From assembly GCA_905214735.1 (NCBI GenBank), contig CAJMNI010000002.1, forward strand, positions 54,978 through 118,977: 64,000 nucleotides of DNA, read 5' to 3'. The notes under the pieces were generated by a model. That model searched no databases, had not been told where the DNA came from, and saw only the letters and a list, made by a program, of their open reading frames with translations. Within the stretch, counting starts at the first letter, position 1. Each line of letters begins with the position of its first letter. Both the position numbers and the translations under genes were made by a program. The DNA comes from an uncultured bacterium (GTDB lineage Bacteria > Bacteroidota > Bacteroidia > Bacteroidales > Muribaculaceae). This document shows positions 41,543 through 51,258 of the stretch, in pieces.

Positions 41543-42766
41543 ATGAAAAGAAAACTATACACGCAGATTCTGACCGAATGGCGCAGCAATCTCTGGCTCG
41601 TTATCGAGCTGACGGTGGTCTCGCTCGTGATCTGGACAATCATCTTCCTCCTGTTCGTGGAGACCAAGGGGCTCCGCATGCCACGCGGTTTCGACCCTGA
41701 CAATGTCTATGTGACCACTCCCTTCGGGGTAAGTAAGGAAAGCCCTCGGTACATTCCTTCTGATGATAATGGTTACTACCGAGATCTTGCCGATATCGTG
41801 AATCGCCTCAAGAGAGACCCGACTGTGGAGTCGGTGGCTGTTGCCTCCTCGTTTCCGTATTACTTAGACTATTACGGCACAAGCGCAACTCCCGCCGATT
41901 TCTCCGACACAATTTTTTATTCAGCCAACCTGAGAATGTGCACGCCGGAATATATCGACGTGTTCCGGATTAAAAGTCTCGCCGGCACCCCCTCCGCCCG
42001 CCTTAAGGAGATGCTCGGGCGTGACGAAATCCTGATTTCCGACAATATGCCATATCAGGAGAAAGGGCGCAAACCTGCCGATCTTAAAGGGAAAAGGGTC
42101 TTTATCGACAACGATTCGTCGAAAACATATCGCATTGCGGATGTGATTGAGAATATCAGGCGCTCCGATTACGAAGAGGTTCGAGATGGAACAATCTTAC
42201 GGTTGATGCCTGCGGATCATCTCTGGGGTACGGTCGTAATCCGGGTGCGCCCCGGACATGAGACGCGCTTCGAGGAGAGTTTCCGCGAGAATGTCGCCAT
42301 GCGGAGCCAGCGCAACGTCTACCTTACCGACCTGCGTCCGCTTTCGCAAGTCCGCGAGACCGCGCAGCGGGATGTGGCTACGTCAATCAATACCAAGCTG
42401 ACCATCATGCTCTTCATGCTGGCGACTATCTTCCTCGGACTGCTCGGCTCCTTCTGGTTCAGAATGCAGCAGAGGGTCGGCGAGATCGCCATCCGGAAGG
42501 TGTGCGGTGCCACGCGGCGCCAGATCTTCACCCGCGTCATCTCGGAGGGTATGATACTGCTGCTCGCGGCCACCATCGTAGCTGCCGCCTGCGTCTGGCC
42601 CTTCCACTCCGACATCTGCGAATATCTCGACGAAAGCTGGACGCCGATCCTTGTCTGCGAAATTGTCGCCGCAGCAATCATAGCCGTCGGTATAGTGATC
42701 TCCCTCTGGTGGCCCGCACGCCGCGCCATGCGGATTGACCCGGCCGAAGCCATCAAAGCCGAATAA
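41543..42766 (+). CDS. ABC transporter permease 2 (FtsX/MacB-like)
   Basis: A 407-residue permease of the same class as its neighbour, so the pump is probably a heterodimer. It has an N-terminal helix (about 19-41), a periplasmic domain to about 280 and three C-terminal helices. The coupling motif is QRVGEIAIRKVCGATRRQIF. It ends DPAEAIKAE, the typical MacB/FtsX ending. It follows permease 1 after 24 bases. Confidence 0.93.
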   Translation: MKRKLYTQILTEWRSNLWLVIELTVVSLVIWTIIFLLFVETKGLRMPRGFDPDNVYVTTPFGVSKESPRYIPSDDNGYYRDLADIVNRLKRDPTVESVAVASSFPYYLDYYGTSATPADFSDTIFYSANLRMCTPEYIDVFRIKSLAGTPSARLKEMLGRDEILISDNMPYQEKGRKPADLKGKRVFIDNDSSKTYRIADVIENIRRSDYEEVRDGTILRLMPADHLWGTVVIRVRPGHETRFEESFRENVAMRSQRNVYLTDLRPLSQVRETAQRDVATSINTKLTIMLFMLATIFLGLLGSFWFRMQQRVGEIAIRKVCGATRRQIFTRVISEGMILLLAATIVAAACVWPFHSDICEYLDESWTPILVCEIVAAAIIAVGIVISLWWPARRAMRIDPAEAIKAE

Positions 42767-42782
42767 GAAAACCGACCCTGAA

Positions 42783-44285
42783 ATGAAAAAGCTCCTTTCC
42801 TTCCCCCTCATCCTTTTGGTGCCGGCGGTTCTGCTCGCGGCATTGACCGCCTCCGCCCGCGCCGAAGGGGAGACGCAGGTGATGCCGCTCACGCTCCGGG
42901 ACGCGATCGCCCGCGCCCGCGCCCGGAGCGTCGACGCCGAAGTGGCCCTCAACCGCCTCAAAAGCGCTTACTGGGGCTACCGGAGCTACCGCGCCGAACT
43001 CCTCCCCGAGCTCTCTCTCGACGCCACCCTCCCCGCCTACCGCAAACAGTATTCCTCATATATGGACTCCGACGGAAGCTTCACTTTCGTACCCAACAAC
43101 TATCTGCAGCTCAATGGAGAACTCACCGTGACCCAGAACGTCTGGCTCACCGGCGGAAAAATCTCCGTCAACACCTCGCTCGACTTCTACCGCCAGCTCA
43201 GCGGAGGAGCCTACAACAGGTTCATGTCGATTCCGGTGGCCGTCACCCTCACCCAGCCTATCTTCGGGGTGAACAGCGTGAAATGGGACCGCCGCATCGA
43301 GCCGGTGAAATATGAGGAGGCAAAGGCACAGTTCCTGAGCGCCACGGAGGATGTGGCCCGCACCGCCATCAGCTATTATTTCTCGCTGCTCATGGCGCAG
43401 GAAAACCGCCGTATCGCCGCCGGCAACCTCGAGAACGCCGAGCGCCTTTACGAAGTGGCGAAAGCGAAGCGCGAAATGGGACAGATCAGCCGCAACGACC
43501 TGCTGCAGATGGAGCTCAACCTCATCAACGCCCGCTCCACGATGACCGACAGCGAGAGCACGCTGACCAACTGCATGTTTCAGCTCCGCTCATTTCTCGA
43601 CCTGGGGGAGACGGTCGACATCCGCCCCGAGATTCCGCTCGACGTGCCCGAAGCGGAAATCGATTTCGGCGACGCCCTGGAGAAGGCCCTTGCAAACAAC
43701 CGCTTTGCCAAAAACATGATGCGCCGGCTCCTCGAGGCCGACTATGAGGTAGCGAAGGCCAAGGGGGCGCAGCGGGAGATCTCCCTCTTCGCCCAGCTCG
43801 GTTTCACGGGCACCGACCGCAACTTGGGGGGCAGCTACTCCTCGCTCCGCAGCAACCAGGTGGTGGAGATCGGAGTCTCGATTCCGCTCGTCGACTGGGG
43901 ACGCCGCAAGGGAGCCGTGAAAGTGGCCGAGAGCAACCGCCGCCTCGTGGAGAGCCAGGTGAGGCAGGAGAACATGGATTTCAACCAGAATCTCTTTATC
44001 CTCGTGGAGCGTTACGGCAACCAGCTCAAGCAGCTCGAGCTTGCCCGTCGGGCCGATGAGATTGCCCGCAGCCGCTATGAGACCAATGTCGAGACCTATC
44101 TGATAGGGATGATCTCCACCCTCGACCTCAACGACTCGCAGGTGAAGAAGGACGAGGCCCGCCGCCAATATGTCAGCGAGCTCTATCTCTTCTGGGACTA
44201 CTATTACCAGATCCGCAGCCTCACCCTCTGGGACTACAGCTCCAACTCAGGCATCGACGCCGATTTCGACGACATATTGCGCTGA
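42783..44285 (+). CDS. TolC-family outer-membrane efflux protein
   Basis: A 500-residue outer-membrane channel with a signal peptide (about 1-27, ending ASARAE). Two OEP repeats give long coiled-coil helices: TLRDAIARARARSVDAEVALNRL near the N-terminus and NRRIAAGNLENAERLYEVAKAKREMGQISRNDLLQMELNLINARS in the middle, with RSRYETNVETYLIGMISTLDLNDSQ repeating it near the end; these are read in segments. The ATG at 42783 gives the signal peptide. It completes the exporter: adaptor, ATPase, two permeases and channel. Confidence 0.94.
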   Translation: MKKLLSFPLILLVPAVLLAALTASARAEGETQVMPLTLRDAIARARARSVDAEVALNRLKSAYWGYRSYRAELLPELSLDATLPAYRKQYSSYMDSDGSFTFVPNNYLQLNGELTVTQNVWLTGGKISVNTSLDFYRQLSGGAYNRFMSIPVAVTLTQPIFGVNSVKWDRRIEPVKYEEAKAQFLSATEDVARTAISYYFSLLMAQENRRIAAGNLENAERLYEVAKAKREMGQISRNDLLQMELNLINARSTMTDSESTLTNCMFQLRSFLDLGETVDIRPEIPLDVPEAEIDFGDALEKALANNRFAKNMMRRLLEADYEVAKAKGAQREISLFAQLGFTGTDRNLGGSYSSLRSNQVVEIGVSIPLVDWGRRKGAVKVAESNRRLVESQVRQENMDFNQNLFILVERYGNQLKQLELARRADEIARSRYETNVETYLIGMISTLDLNDSQVKKDEARRQYVSELYLFWDYYYQIRSLTLWDYSSNSGIDADFDDILR

Positions 44286-44322
44286 CTGTGCCGGCTGAGA
44301 GAGCCGGGCGCGGGATTCCGCT

Positions 44323-44354
44323 TTTGGCAGTTATTTCAAGTTTTTGTAATTTTG
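44323..44354 (+). promoter_or_regulatory. Promoter of the sigma-54 regulator gene
   Basis: TTTG (44323-44326), 20 bases, TAATTTTG (44347-44354), followed by only four bases before the ATG at 44359. Unlike the exporter genes it has a standard housekeeping promoter. Confidence 0.75.
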
Positions 44355-44358
44355 AACC

Positions 44359-45702
44359 ATGATTCTGATAATTGACGATGACAGCTCGATCCGCAAGTCG
44401 CTCGCCCTGCTGCTGAAACGGGCGGGTTACGACTCCGACACGGCCCCCGACGCCGACGAGGCGCTCGCCAAAATCCGGGCCAACCGCTACGGGCTGATCA
44501 TCATGGACATGAATTTCGGACTCTCCATCACCGGCCGCGAGGGGATCGAACTGCTCATGAAGGCGAAGATCTTCCAGCCCGACACCCCGGTGATCCTCAT
44601 CACCGCCTGGGGGAGCATAGAGCTCGCCGTGGAGGGGATGAGGGCCGGCGCCTACGATTTCATCACCAAGCCCTGGAACAACCGGGTGCTCCTGCAGCGC
44701 GTGGAGACTGCCCTCAGCCTCAACAACGGGGGAGAAGCCCCCGCCGCCCCCTTCCGCCGCGACGGAATCATCGGCAACAACAGGCGCCTGCTCGAACTGC
44801 TCGACACTGCCGAACGCGTGGCTCCGACCGACGCGCCGGTGCTCATCCTCGGCGAGAACGGAACCGGCAAAGAATTGATTGCCAACGCCATCCACATCAA
44901 TTCCCGGCGCCGCGACAATCCTTTCGTGATGGTGAATCTCGGCGGAATCTCGCAGTCGCTCTTCGAAAGCGAGATGTTCGGCCACGCCAAAGGGGCCTTT
45001 ACCGACGCTGTCGCAGCGCGCACGGGGCGATTCGAAATGGCCGACAAGGGAACTATCTTTCTCGACGAGATCGGCGACCTCGACATCAATTGCCAGGTGA
45101 AGCTTCTCCGCGTGCTCCAGCAGCACACTTTCGAACCGATTGGGGACTCGCGTCCCAGGAAGGTCGACATCCGGGTGGTCTGCGCCACCAACGCGCCGCT
45201 CTCCGAGATGGTTGCGGCCCGTACATTTCGCGAGGACCTTTACTACCGCATCAATCTGATCACTCTCCGCGTGCCTGCCCTCCGCGAGCGCCGCGACGAC
45301 ATTCCTCTCCTCGTGCGCCATTTCATAAAGGAGGCGGCAGCCCCGCTCGGCAAGGAGTTGCCGGAGATTTCGGCCGACGCCATGGAATGGCTCACCCGCC
45401 TCCCATATCCGGGAAATATCCGCCAGCTGAAAAACATGGTCGACCGGGCGGTGCTTATCGGCGGCCCGCGCCTCGAGAAAGCAGATTTCGCCCCTACAGC
45501 CGGAGAGGCGGAGAGCGAAGCGCAGGAGATGAAGCCCTCCGGTTCGCTCGACGTCATGGAGCGCGAGGCGATCGTCAGGGCAATAGCCGACGCCGGAGGA
45601 AACCTTTCGCAGGCTTCGCGGTCGCTCGGCCTCACCCGCCAGACCCTCTACCGCCGCATGCAGAAATACGGAATCGATAATCCCGGAGCGCATGAAATCT
45701 AA
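44359..45702 (+). CDS. Sigma-54-dependent response regulator (NtrC family)
   Basis: A 447-residue activator with a receiver domain (phosphoacceptor Asp50, switch Lys104 in FITKPW), a central AAA+ domain and a Fis-type helix-turn-helix. Walker A is GENGTGKE (165-172) and Walker B is GTIFLDEIGDL. The sigma-54 contact loop reads GAFTDA (212-217) where GAFTGA is the consensus. The C-terminal helix-turn-helix is GNLSQASRSLGLTRQTLYRRM. It follows the exporter genes and overlaps its kinase by 11 bases, so it probably activates the sigma-54-type promoter at 38.2 kb. Confidence 0.94.
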   Translation: MILIIDDDSSIRKSLALLLKRAGYDSDTAPDADEALAKIRANRYGLIIMDMNFGLSITGREGIELLMKAKIFQPDTPVILITAWGSIELAVEGMRAGAYDFITKPWNNRVLLQRVETALSLNNGGEAPAAPFRRDGIIGNNRRLLELLDTAERVAPTDAPVLILGENGTGKELIANAIHINSRRRDNPFVMVNLGGISQSLFESEMFGHAKGAFTDAVAARTGRFEMADKGTIFLDEIGDLDINCQVKLLRVLQQHTFEPIGDSRPRKVDIRVVCATNAPLSEMVAARTFREDLYYRINLITLRVPALRERRDDIPLLVRHFIKEAAAPLGKELPEISADAMEWLTRLPYPGNIRQLKNMVDRAVLIGGPRLEKADFAPTAGEAESEAQEMKPSGSLDVMEREAIVRAIADAGGNLSQASRSLGLTRQTLYRRMQKYGIDNPGAHEI

Positions 45703-46966
45703 GATATTGTTTGCCGCGGCCGTCATCTGCATTTTGGTCACTGCCGCCATGATATGGTTCCTTCCCGCCGACCGGAGGCTCTGGGCTCTTATCCCAGCGG
45801 CTCTCTCGCTTGCCGGCACCCTGCTGCTATGGCGCAGCGTGGTGCGCCCCGCCTCGGTGGCAATGCTCGGCATGGAACTCATCTCCGCCCAAGATTTCAA
45901 CAACCGCCTGCGGCATGTCGGCGAACGAAACGCCGACCGGGTGGTGACCCTCTTCAATTCCCTTATCGACAAGCTCCACAACGAGCGGCTTCTCAACATG
46001 GAGCAGCAAAGTTTTCTGAGCCTCCTGATCGAGGCGTCGCCGATGGGAGTGATGATGCTCGATTTCGACGGGAAGGTCAGCCTCATCAACCGGTCGATGC
46101 TCAGGCTCGCCGAGATTGCAGACGAGAAGGAGGCGATCGGAACGGAGCCTGAAAAGATTCCCTCTCCGTTGGCGGCGAAAATGGCCGAGGTGCCTCTCGG
46201 CGAGGAGATGACGATCCGCTGCGGCGACGCGAGAATGTTCCGCTGCTATCATCTCTGTTTCATGCAGAGGGGTTTCCGCCGCCGCTTCTATCTTCTGGAA
46301 AGCCTCACGGAGGAGGTGATGAAAGCGGAGCGCGAGGCCTACGAGAAGGTGATCCGCATCATCTCCCACGAGGTCAACAACACGATGGGAGGCGTGCAGG
46401 CGGTGCTCGGAATGCTCTGCGACTCCACCGACGACGAGGAGATGCGCGAAGTAATCGAAAGCTGCGACGACCGCTGCTCGGGGATGTGCTCCTTCATCAG
46501 GGCCTACGCCGAAGTGGTGAAGCTTCCCGAACCCGATCTGCGCCGCGCCGATCTCGCCGCGGAGATCCGGGCGATCCTTCCTTTCCTTCGCGGCATGGCG
46601 GGAAATTCAGTATCGGTCGAAGCCTCGCTCGGAGAATCCCCGATTATGGCCGACTTCGATGCCGCCATGATCCAGCAGACGGTGGTCAATATAGTGAAAA
46701 ACGCCGTGGAAAGCATCCGCGGCGAGGGAAAGATAGTTATTTCCGCAGGTAGTGACCGCGGACATGTGTGGCTCGATATAGCCAACGACGGGGAACCGAT
46801 TTCCGAGGAGGTGTCGAAGCGCCTTTTCAGCCCTTTCTTCACCACCAAACGCGAAGGGCGCGGCCTCGGACTGACTCTCATAGCCGAAATACTGCGCCGC
46901 CACAACGCCCGCTTCTCGCTGCTCACCGGCGACGACGGCATAACCCGCTTCCATATCGAATTCTGA
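45692..46966 (+). CDS. Sensor histidine kinase partner of the sigma-54 regulator
   Basis: A 424-residue inner-membrane kinase with two adjacent helices (about 4-24 and 30-47) and little periplasmic sequence between them, a linker/PAS-like region (about 100-205: LIEASPMGVMMLDFDGKVSLINRSML) and a kinase core. The H-box is IRIISHEVNNTMGG with phosphorylated His226; N-box NIVKNAVESI, G1 IANDGEPI and G2 GRGLGLTLIAEIL follow. The short periplasmic loop suggests it senses the membrane or an intracellular signal. Its start lies inside the regulator gene. Confidence 0.93.
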   Translation: MKSKILFAAAVICILVTAAMIWFLPADRRLWALIPAALSLAGTLLLWRSVVRPASVAMLGMELISAQDFNNRLRHVGERNADRVVTLFNSLIDKLHNERLLNMEQQSFLSLLIEASPMGVMMLDFDGKVSLINRSMLRLAEIADEKEAIGTEPEKIPSPLAAKMAEVPLGEEMTIRCGDARMFRCYHLCFMQRGFRRRFYLLESLTEEVMKAEREAYEKVIRIISHEVNNTMGGVQAVLGMLCDSTDDEEMREVIESCDDRCSGMCSFIRAYAEVVKLPEPDLRRADLAAEIRAILPFLRGMAGNSVSVEASLGESPIMADFDAAMIQQTVVNIVKNAVESIRGEGKIVISAGSDRGHVWLDIANDGEPISEEVSKRLFSPFFTTKREGRGLGLTLIAEILRRHNARFSLLTGDDGITRFHIEF

Positions 46967-47034
46967 ACCCCGGATTCAAAACCGGCATATTCAGAACCTC
47001 AAATTCCGGACCTTACATAATTAGATAGAAAGAT

Positions 47035-47079
47035 CCCCGGAGGCGCCGGAAATTTCCGGCAGCTCCGGGGATTCTTTTA
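47035..47079. terminator. Terminator between the kinase gene and pgi
   Basis: CCCCGGAG/CTCCGGGG with an inner GCCGGAAA/TTTCCGGC stem, then ATTCTTTTAT. It sits in a convergent gap and can serve both genes. Confidence 0.88.
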
Positions 47080-47108
47080 TGTCGGCGACGCCTTGCGGCC
47101 GTCGCTCA

Positions 47109-48419
47109 TTAATCTTCGTAGCCGGGTTTCTTAAGAAGCTTGAACATATTGCGTTTGTAAGCCTCTACGCCGGGCTGGTTGAAGGGATTGACACCGAGCA
47201 GATAGCCGCTGATGCCGCAAGCCTTCTCGAAGAAGTAGATCAGCTGACCGAGCGTGTGCTCGTCGAGGCGGTCGATGGTGATGTGGATGTTGGGCACGCC
47301 ACCCTCTTCATGGGCCATGCGGGTGCCGAGTTCTGCCATCTTGTTGACTTCGTCGATGCGTTTGCCTGCAAGGTAGTTCAAACCATCGAGGTTATCCTTG
47401 TCTTCGGGCACGCGGCGTTCCACAGCCGGTTTGGCGACCGAGATCACGGTCTCGAAGATCGTGCGCTCGCCCTGCTGGATCCACTGTCCCATGGAGTGGA
47501 GGTCGGTGGTGAAATCGACAGCTGCGGGGAAGATGCCCTTGCCGTCTTTACCCTCGCTCTCGCCGTAGAGCTGTTTCCACCACTCCGAGAAATAGTGGAG
47601 CTTCGGATCGAAGTTCACGAGGATCTCGATCTTCTTGCCGCTGCGGTAAAGGGCGTTGCGCATGCGGGCGTAGATCTGAGCCGGGTTGCTGTCGGAAGGA
47701 TGAAGAGTGGTCTTCTCCATTTCTTTGGCGCCATCGATGAGTTTCTGGATGTCGTGACCTGCCACGGCGATCGGGAGAAGGCCCACGGGAGTGAGCACCG
47801 AGAAACGTCCGCCGACGTTGTCGGGAATCACATAAGTCTCATAACCCTCCTGAGCGGCGAGAGTGCGGAGCGCACCCTTATTGGCGTCGGTGATTGCCAC
47901 GATCAGCTCCTTGGCGGCCTCTTTGCCTGCCTGCTTCTCGAGCTGCTCCTTGAGGATGCGGAAAGCGATGGCGGGCTCGGTGGTTGTGCCCGACTTGGAA
48001 ATCACGATGATGCCGAAACGCTTCCCTTCGAGAAGCTTCTGGAGTTCGGCTGTATACTCCTCGCCGATGTTCTGGCCGGCGTAGAGCACTTTGGGGCTGC
48101 CCGGATTGGGAGCGTAATAATATTCGAAATTGTCAGCCAGGGCAGTGTTCACGGCCTTGGCGCCGAGATAGCTGCCGCCGATGCCCACGCAAACCACATA
48201 GTCGCATTTCTCGCGAAGGCGTTTTGCCGTGGCGTTGATGCCGGCGATAAGCGATTCGGGAGTCTCCGAGGGGAGCTTCACCCAGCCGAGGAAATCATTC
48301 CCGGCGCCGGTGCCTTCCTCCACTGTCGTGACGGCGGCGCTCGTTTCGTCTTTCAGAGCGTCATACTCCTTCTCTGCAAAGTAGAGAGCGTGATCGATGT
48401 TGAGTTCAATAGTTTTCAT
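47109..48419 (-). CDS. pgi: Glucose-6-phosphate isomerase
   Basis: Interconverts glucose-6-phosphate and fructose-6-phosphate in glycolysis. The 436-residue length is that of the shorter bacterial type. Visible signatures are VCVGIGGSYLGAKAV, VISKSGTTTEPAIAFR, NVGGRFSVLTPVGLLP and a C-terminal GVEAYKRNMFKLL. Same strand as gpsA, 128 bases downstream, so it may share the lysS-gpsA transcript or have its own start; no -7 box was found in the gap. Confidence 0.97.
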   Translation of the reverse strand: MKTIELNIDHALYFAEKEYDALKDETSAAVTTVEEGTGAGNDFLGWVKLPSETPESLIAGINATAKRLREKCDYVVCVGIGGSYLGAKAVNTALADNFEYYYAPNPGSPKVLYAGQNIGEEYTAELQKLLEGKRFGIIVISKSGTTTEPAIAFRILKEQLEKQAGKEAAKELIVAITDANKGALRTLAAQEGYETYVIPDNVGGRFSVLTPVGLLPIAVAGHDIQKLIDGAKEMEKTTLHPSDSNPAQIYARMRNALYRSGKKIEILVNFDPKLHYFSEWWKQLYGESEGKDGKGIFPAAVDFTTDLHSMGQWIQQGERTIFETVISVAKPAVERRVPEDKDNLDGLNYLAGKRIDEVNKMAELGTRMAHEEGGVPNIHITIDRLDEHTLGQLIYFFEKACGISGYLLGVNPFNQPGVEAYKRNMFKLLKKPGYED

Positions 48420-48547
48420 CTTGTAATATTGGGTTATTATAAGTCTTTATCATTTATAGCAGGGCGTCATAGCCGGGATTTCCGGCGCGGCGTCGCTAAA
48501 GTTGAAACGCGCCGGCGCCCCTTTAAGTTCGGCCCGCGGCCTCGCAA

Positions 48548-49549
48548 TCAGCTGAAAGTGTCGACAATGGCGTCGATCGCCCGGCGCGGCGAACGGTTCT
48601 CGTAAAGAATCGAATAGACGCAGTCAAGTATCGGCATGCTCACCTTCGTTCCTTCGGCGTTGATGCGGTGGATGCAGTCGGTGGCGTAATAACCTTCGGC
48701 CACCTGCTCCATCTCCATCATCGCGGCCTTGACGCGGTAGCCTTTTCCGATCATGGCGCCGAAGTTGTGGTTGCGCGAGAAGCGGCTGTAGGCGGTCACG
48801 AGCAGGTCGCCCAGATAGGCCGAGCGGCAGATGTCGCGGCCCTCCATCGGGGCGATCGCGTCGACGAAACGCGCCATCTCGCGGATGGCGTTGCTCACCA
48901 TCATGGCCATGAAGTTGTCGCCGGCTTTCATCCCGCTGATGATTCCGGCGGCTATGGCATAGACGTTTTTGAGCACGGCGGCATATTCCACCCCGCTCAC
49001 ATCGCGCGACACGATGGTCTTCATCTTCTTGCCGGCGATCAGCTCGGAAAACCGGCGGCTCTTATCGAGGTCGCTGCAGCCGATGGTGAGATAGCTCAGG
49101 CGTTCGAGGGCCACTTCCTCGGCATGGCAGGGGCCGCCGATGGCGAGCAGATTGTCGCGGCGGCAGCCGAAGCGGGTCTCGAAAAAGTCGGTCACCAGCA
49201 TGTTGGAGCGCGGCACTATCCCCTTCACGGCCGAGACGATGTTTTTCTCTGATATGTCGACCGAGATGCAGTCGGCCGTGTCGCGCAGATAGGGCGACGG
49301 CACAGCGATCACCAGCGTGTCGGCCGAGGCAACAGCCTCGTTGACGTCGGAGGTGAACCCGATGCGCTGCGTGTTGAAGCTGACATCGCTGAGATAGACC
49401 GGATTGTGGCCGCAGCGGCGGAATTCGTCGATGGCTTCCTGACGGTGGAAATACCATCCGATCTCCTCGCAATGCTCCATCAGCAGCTTGGCCAAGGCCG
49501 TGCCCCAGCTGCCGCTGCCGATCACGGCCACCCTTCCCATGGCGTTCAT
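48548..49549 (-). CDS. gpsA: Glycerol-3-phosphate dehydrogenase [NAD(P)+]
   Basis: Reduces dihydroxyacetone phosphate to glycerol-3-phosphate, the backbone for phospholipids, thereby feeding the psd-pssA route. The 333 residues have the N-terminal GSGSWGTALAKLL nucleotide-binding motif, AVKGI, the GGPCHAEEV motif and a catalytic-region KNVYAIAAGI. The start overlaps the lysS stop by four bases (ATGA), showing translational coupling. Confidence 0.97.
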   Translation of the reverse strand: MNAMGRVAVIGSGSWGTALAKLLMEHCEEIGWYFHRQEAIDEFRRCGHNPVYLSDVSFNTQRIGFTSDVNEAVASADTLVIAVPSPYLRDTADCISVDISEKNIVSAVKGIVPRSNMLVTDFFETRFGCRRDNLLAIGGPCHAEEVALERLSYLTIGCSDLDKSRRFSELIAGKKMKTIVSRDVSGVEYAAVLKNVYAIAAGIISGMKAGDNFMAMMVSNAIREMARFVDAIAPMEGRDICRSAYLGDLLVTAYSRFSRNHNFGAMIGKGYRVKAAMMEMEQVAEGYYATDCIHRINAEGTKVSMPILDCVYSILYENRSPRRAIDAIVDTFS

Positions 49550-51126
49550 TTCTGCTCCTCTTTGGTTTCTCCTTCTGCCTCTTCCTCCTTGGCCTGCTGT
49601 TTCTTCTCGGGGCGCATCTGGGGGAAGAGAAGCACTTCCTGAATGGTGGTCTGGCCGGTGACGAGCATTGCCAGGCGGTCCATGCCGATTCCCATGCCCG
49701 ATGTCGGCGGCATGCCGTATTCAAGGGCGCGGATAAAGTCGGCGTCGATGATCATCGCCTCGTCGTCGCCTTTGTCGGCCAGACGCATCTGCTCCACGAA
49801 GCGGCCATACTGGTCGATCGGGTCGTTGAGCTCCGAATAGGCATTGGCAAGCTCCTTGCCGTTGACCATAAGCTCGAAACGCTCGGTGAGCTCGGGATTG
49901 TCGCGGTGACGCTTGGTGAGCGGCGACATCTCGATGGGATAGTCGATGATGAAAGTAGGCTGGATGTAGGTGCCTTCGCATTTCTCGCCGAAGATCTCGT
50001 CGATGAGCTTTCCTTTCCCCATGGAGGGGTCGGTCTCGATGCCGGCCTCGCGACAGAAGGCGCGGAGCTCCTCCTCGCTCTTCCCCGTGATGTCGAAGCC
50101 GGTCTTCTCCTTGATGGCTTCGGTCATGGTGACGCGCTTATAGGGAGCCTTGAAGTCGATCTCGTTGTCGCCGACCTTCACCTTGGTGGTGCCGTTGACG
50201 TCGAGGCAGATCTTTTCGAGCATCTTCTCAGTGAACTGCATCATCCAGTTGTAATCCTTGTAGGAGACATAGATCTCCATGCAGGTGAACTCGGGGTTGT
50301 GGGTGCGGTCCATACCCTCGTTGCGGAAATTCTTGGAGAATTCATATACTCCTTCGAAGCCGCCTACGATAAGGCGTTTCAGGTAGAGCTCGTCGGCGAT
50401 GCGCAGATAGAGGGGAATGTCGAGGGCGTTGTGGTGAGTGATGAAGGGGCGGGCGGAAGCGCCGCCGGGGATTCCCTGAAGAATCGGGGTCTCGACCTCG
50501 ATATAGCCGTGGCTGTTGAAATATTCGCGCATCGAATTGAACATCTTCGTGCGTTTGAGGAATATATCCTTGACTCCGGGGTTGACCACCAGGTCGACAT
50601 AGCGCTGGCGATAGCGCAGTTCGGGATCGGTGAAGGCGTCGTAAGCCTTGCCGTCTTTCATCTTCACGATAGGGAGCGGGCGGAGGCTCTTGCCGAGCAC
50701 CGTGAGGCTCTGGGCATGAACGGAAATCTCGCCCGTCTGAGTGCGGAACACGTAACCCTTCACTCCGATGAAGTCGCCGATGTCGAGAAGCTTCTTGAAG
50801 ACCACGTTGTAGAGATCCTTGTTCTCGCCGGGGCAGATTTCGTCGCGCGACACATAGATCTGGATTCTTCCTTCCGAATCCTGGAGCTCCATGAAAGAGG
50901 CTTTACCCATGATTCGGCGGCTCATGATTCGGCCGGCCACGCTCACTTCGCGCTTAGGCTCCTCGTCGTCTTTGAAATTCTCCTTGATCTCTTTCGAATA
51001 GCCTGTCACCGGATATTCAGCTGCGGGATAGGGCTCGATGCCCATCGAACGCAGCGTCTCCATGCTCTTGCGGCGCACGATCTCCTGCTCGCTGAGCTCA
51101 TGGTTGGTCATTGGTCTGGTTTCCAT
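49546..51126 (-). CDS. lysS: Lysine-tRNA ligase (class II)
   Basis: Charges tRNA-Lys. The 526 residues comprise an N-terminal OB-fold anticodon-binding domain (EVSVAGRIMSRRIMGKASFMELQDSEGRIQIYV, read in segments) and a class II core with motif 1 near YRQRYVDL, motif 2 KNFRNEGMDRTHNPEFT and motif 3 GMGIGMDRLAML. The C-terminus ends in a Glu/Lys-rich tail. The usual start may be the Met at 51111 (MTNHELSEQE), five codons inside. It heads the lysS-gpsA pair. Confidence 0.98.
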   Translation of the reverse strand: METRPMTNHELSEQEIVRRKSMETLRSMGIEPYPAAEYPVTGYSKEIKENFKDDEEPKREVSVAGRIMSRRIMGKASFMELQDSEGRIQIYVSRDEICPGENKDLYNVVFKKLLDIGDFIGVKGYVFRTQTGEISVHAQSLTVLGKSLRPLPIVKMKDGKAYDAFTDPELRYRQRYVDLVVNPGVKDIFLKRTKMFNSMREYFNSHGYIEVETPILQGIPGGASARPFITHHNALDIPLYLRIADELYLKRLIVGGFEGVYEFSKNFRNEGMDRTHNPEFTCMEIYVSYKDYNWMMQFTEKMLEKICLDVNGTTKVKVGDNEIDFKAPYKRVTMTEAIKEKTGFDITGKSEEELRAFCREAGIETDPSMGKGKLIDEIFGEKCEGTYIQPTFIIDYPIEMSPLTKRHRDNPELTERFELMVNGKELANAYSELNDPIDQYGRFVEQMRLADKGDDEAMIIDADFIRALEYGMPPTSGMGIGMDRLAMLVTGQTTIQEVLLFPQMRPEKKQQAKEEEAEGETKEEQK

Positions 51127-51158
51127 TATGCTGTTTTATTTATTTGCCTATTAAACTG

Positions 51159-51189
51159 CAAAATTAATAAATTCGCGCCGCAAAAACAA
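51159..51189 (-). promoter_or_regulatory. Promoter of lysS
   Basis: On the minus strand TTG, 20 bases, TAATTTTG then CAG. The leader would be about 25 bases. Confidence 0.72.
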
Positions 51190-51258
51190 TTATGATTCGC
51201 TAAAGCTCACCGCAAAAACAAAAAATTATGCCCCCTCCGGCAGCATTCCCCCCAGCAA

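Noticed and set aside
44221..46089. Long minus-strand frame across the regulator and kinase genes
   Set aside because: It spans two real genes with intact catalytic motifs and has none itself.
47079..48605. Long plus-strand frame opposite pgi
   Set aside because: pgi motifs are intact on the minus strand; the other is an antisense artefact.
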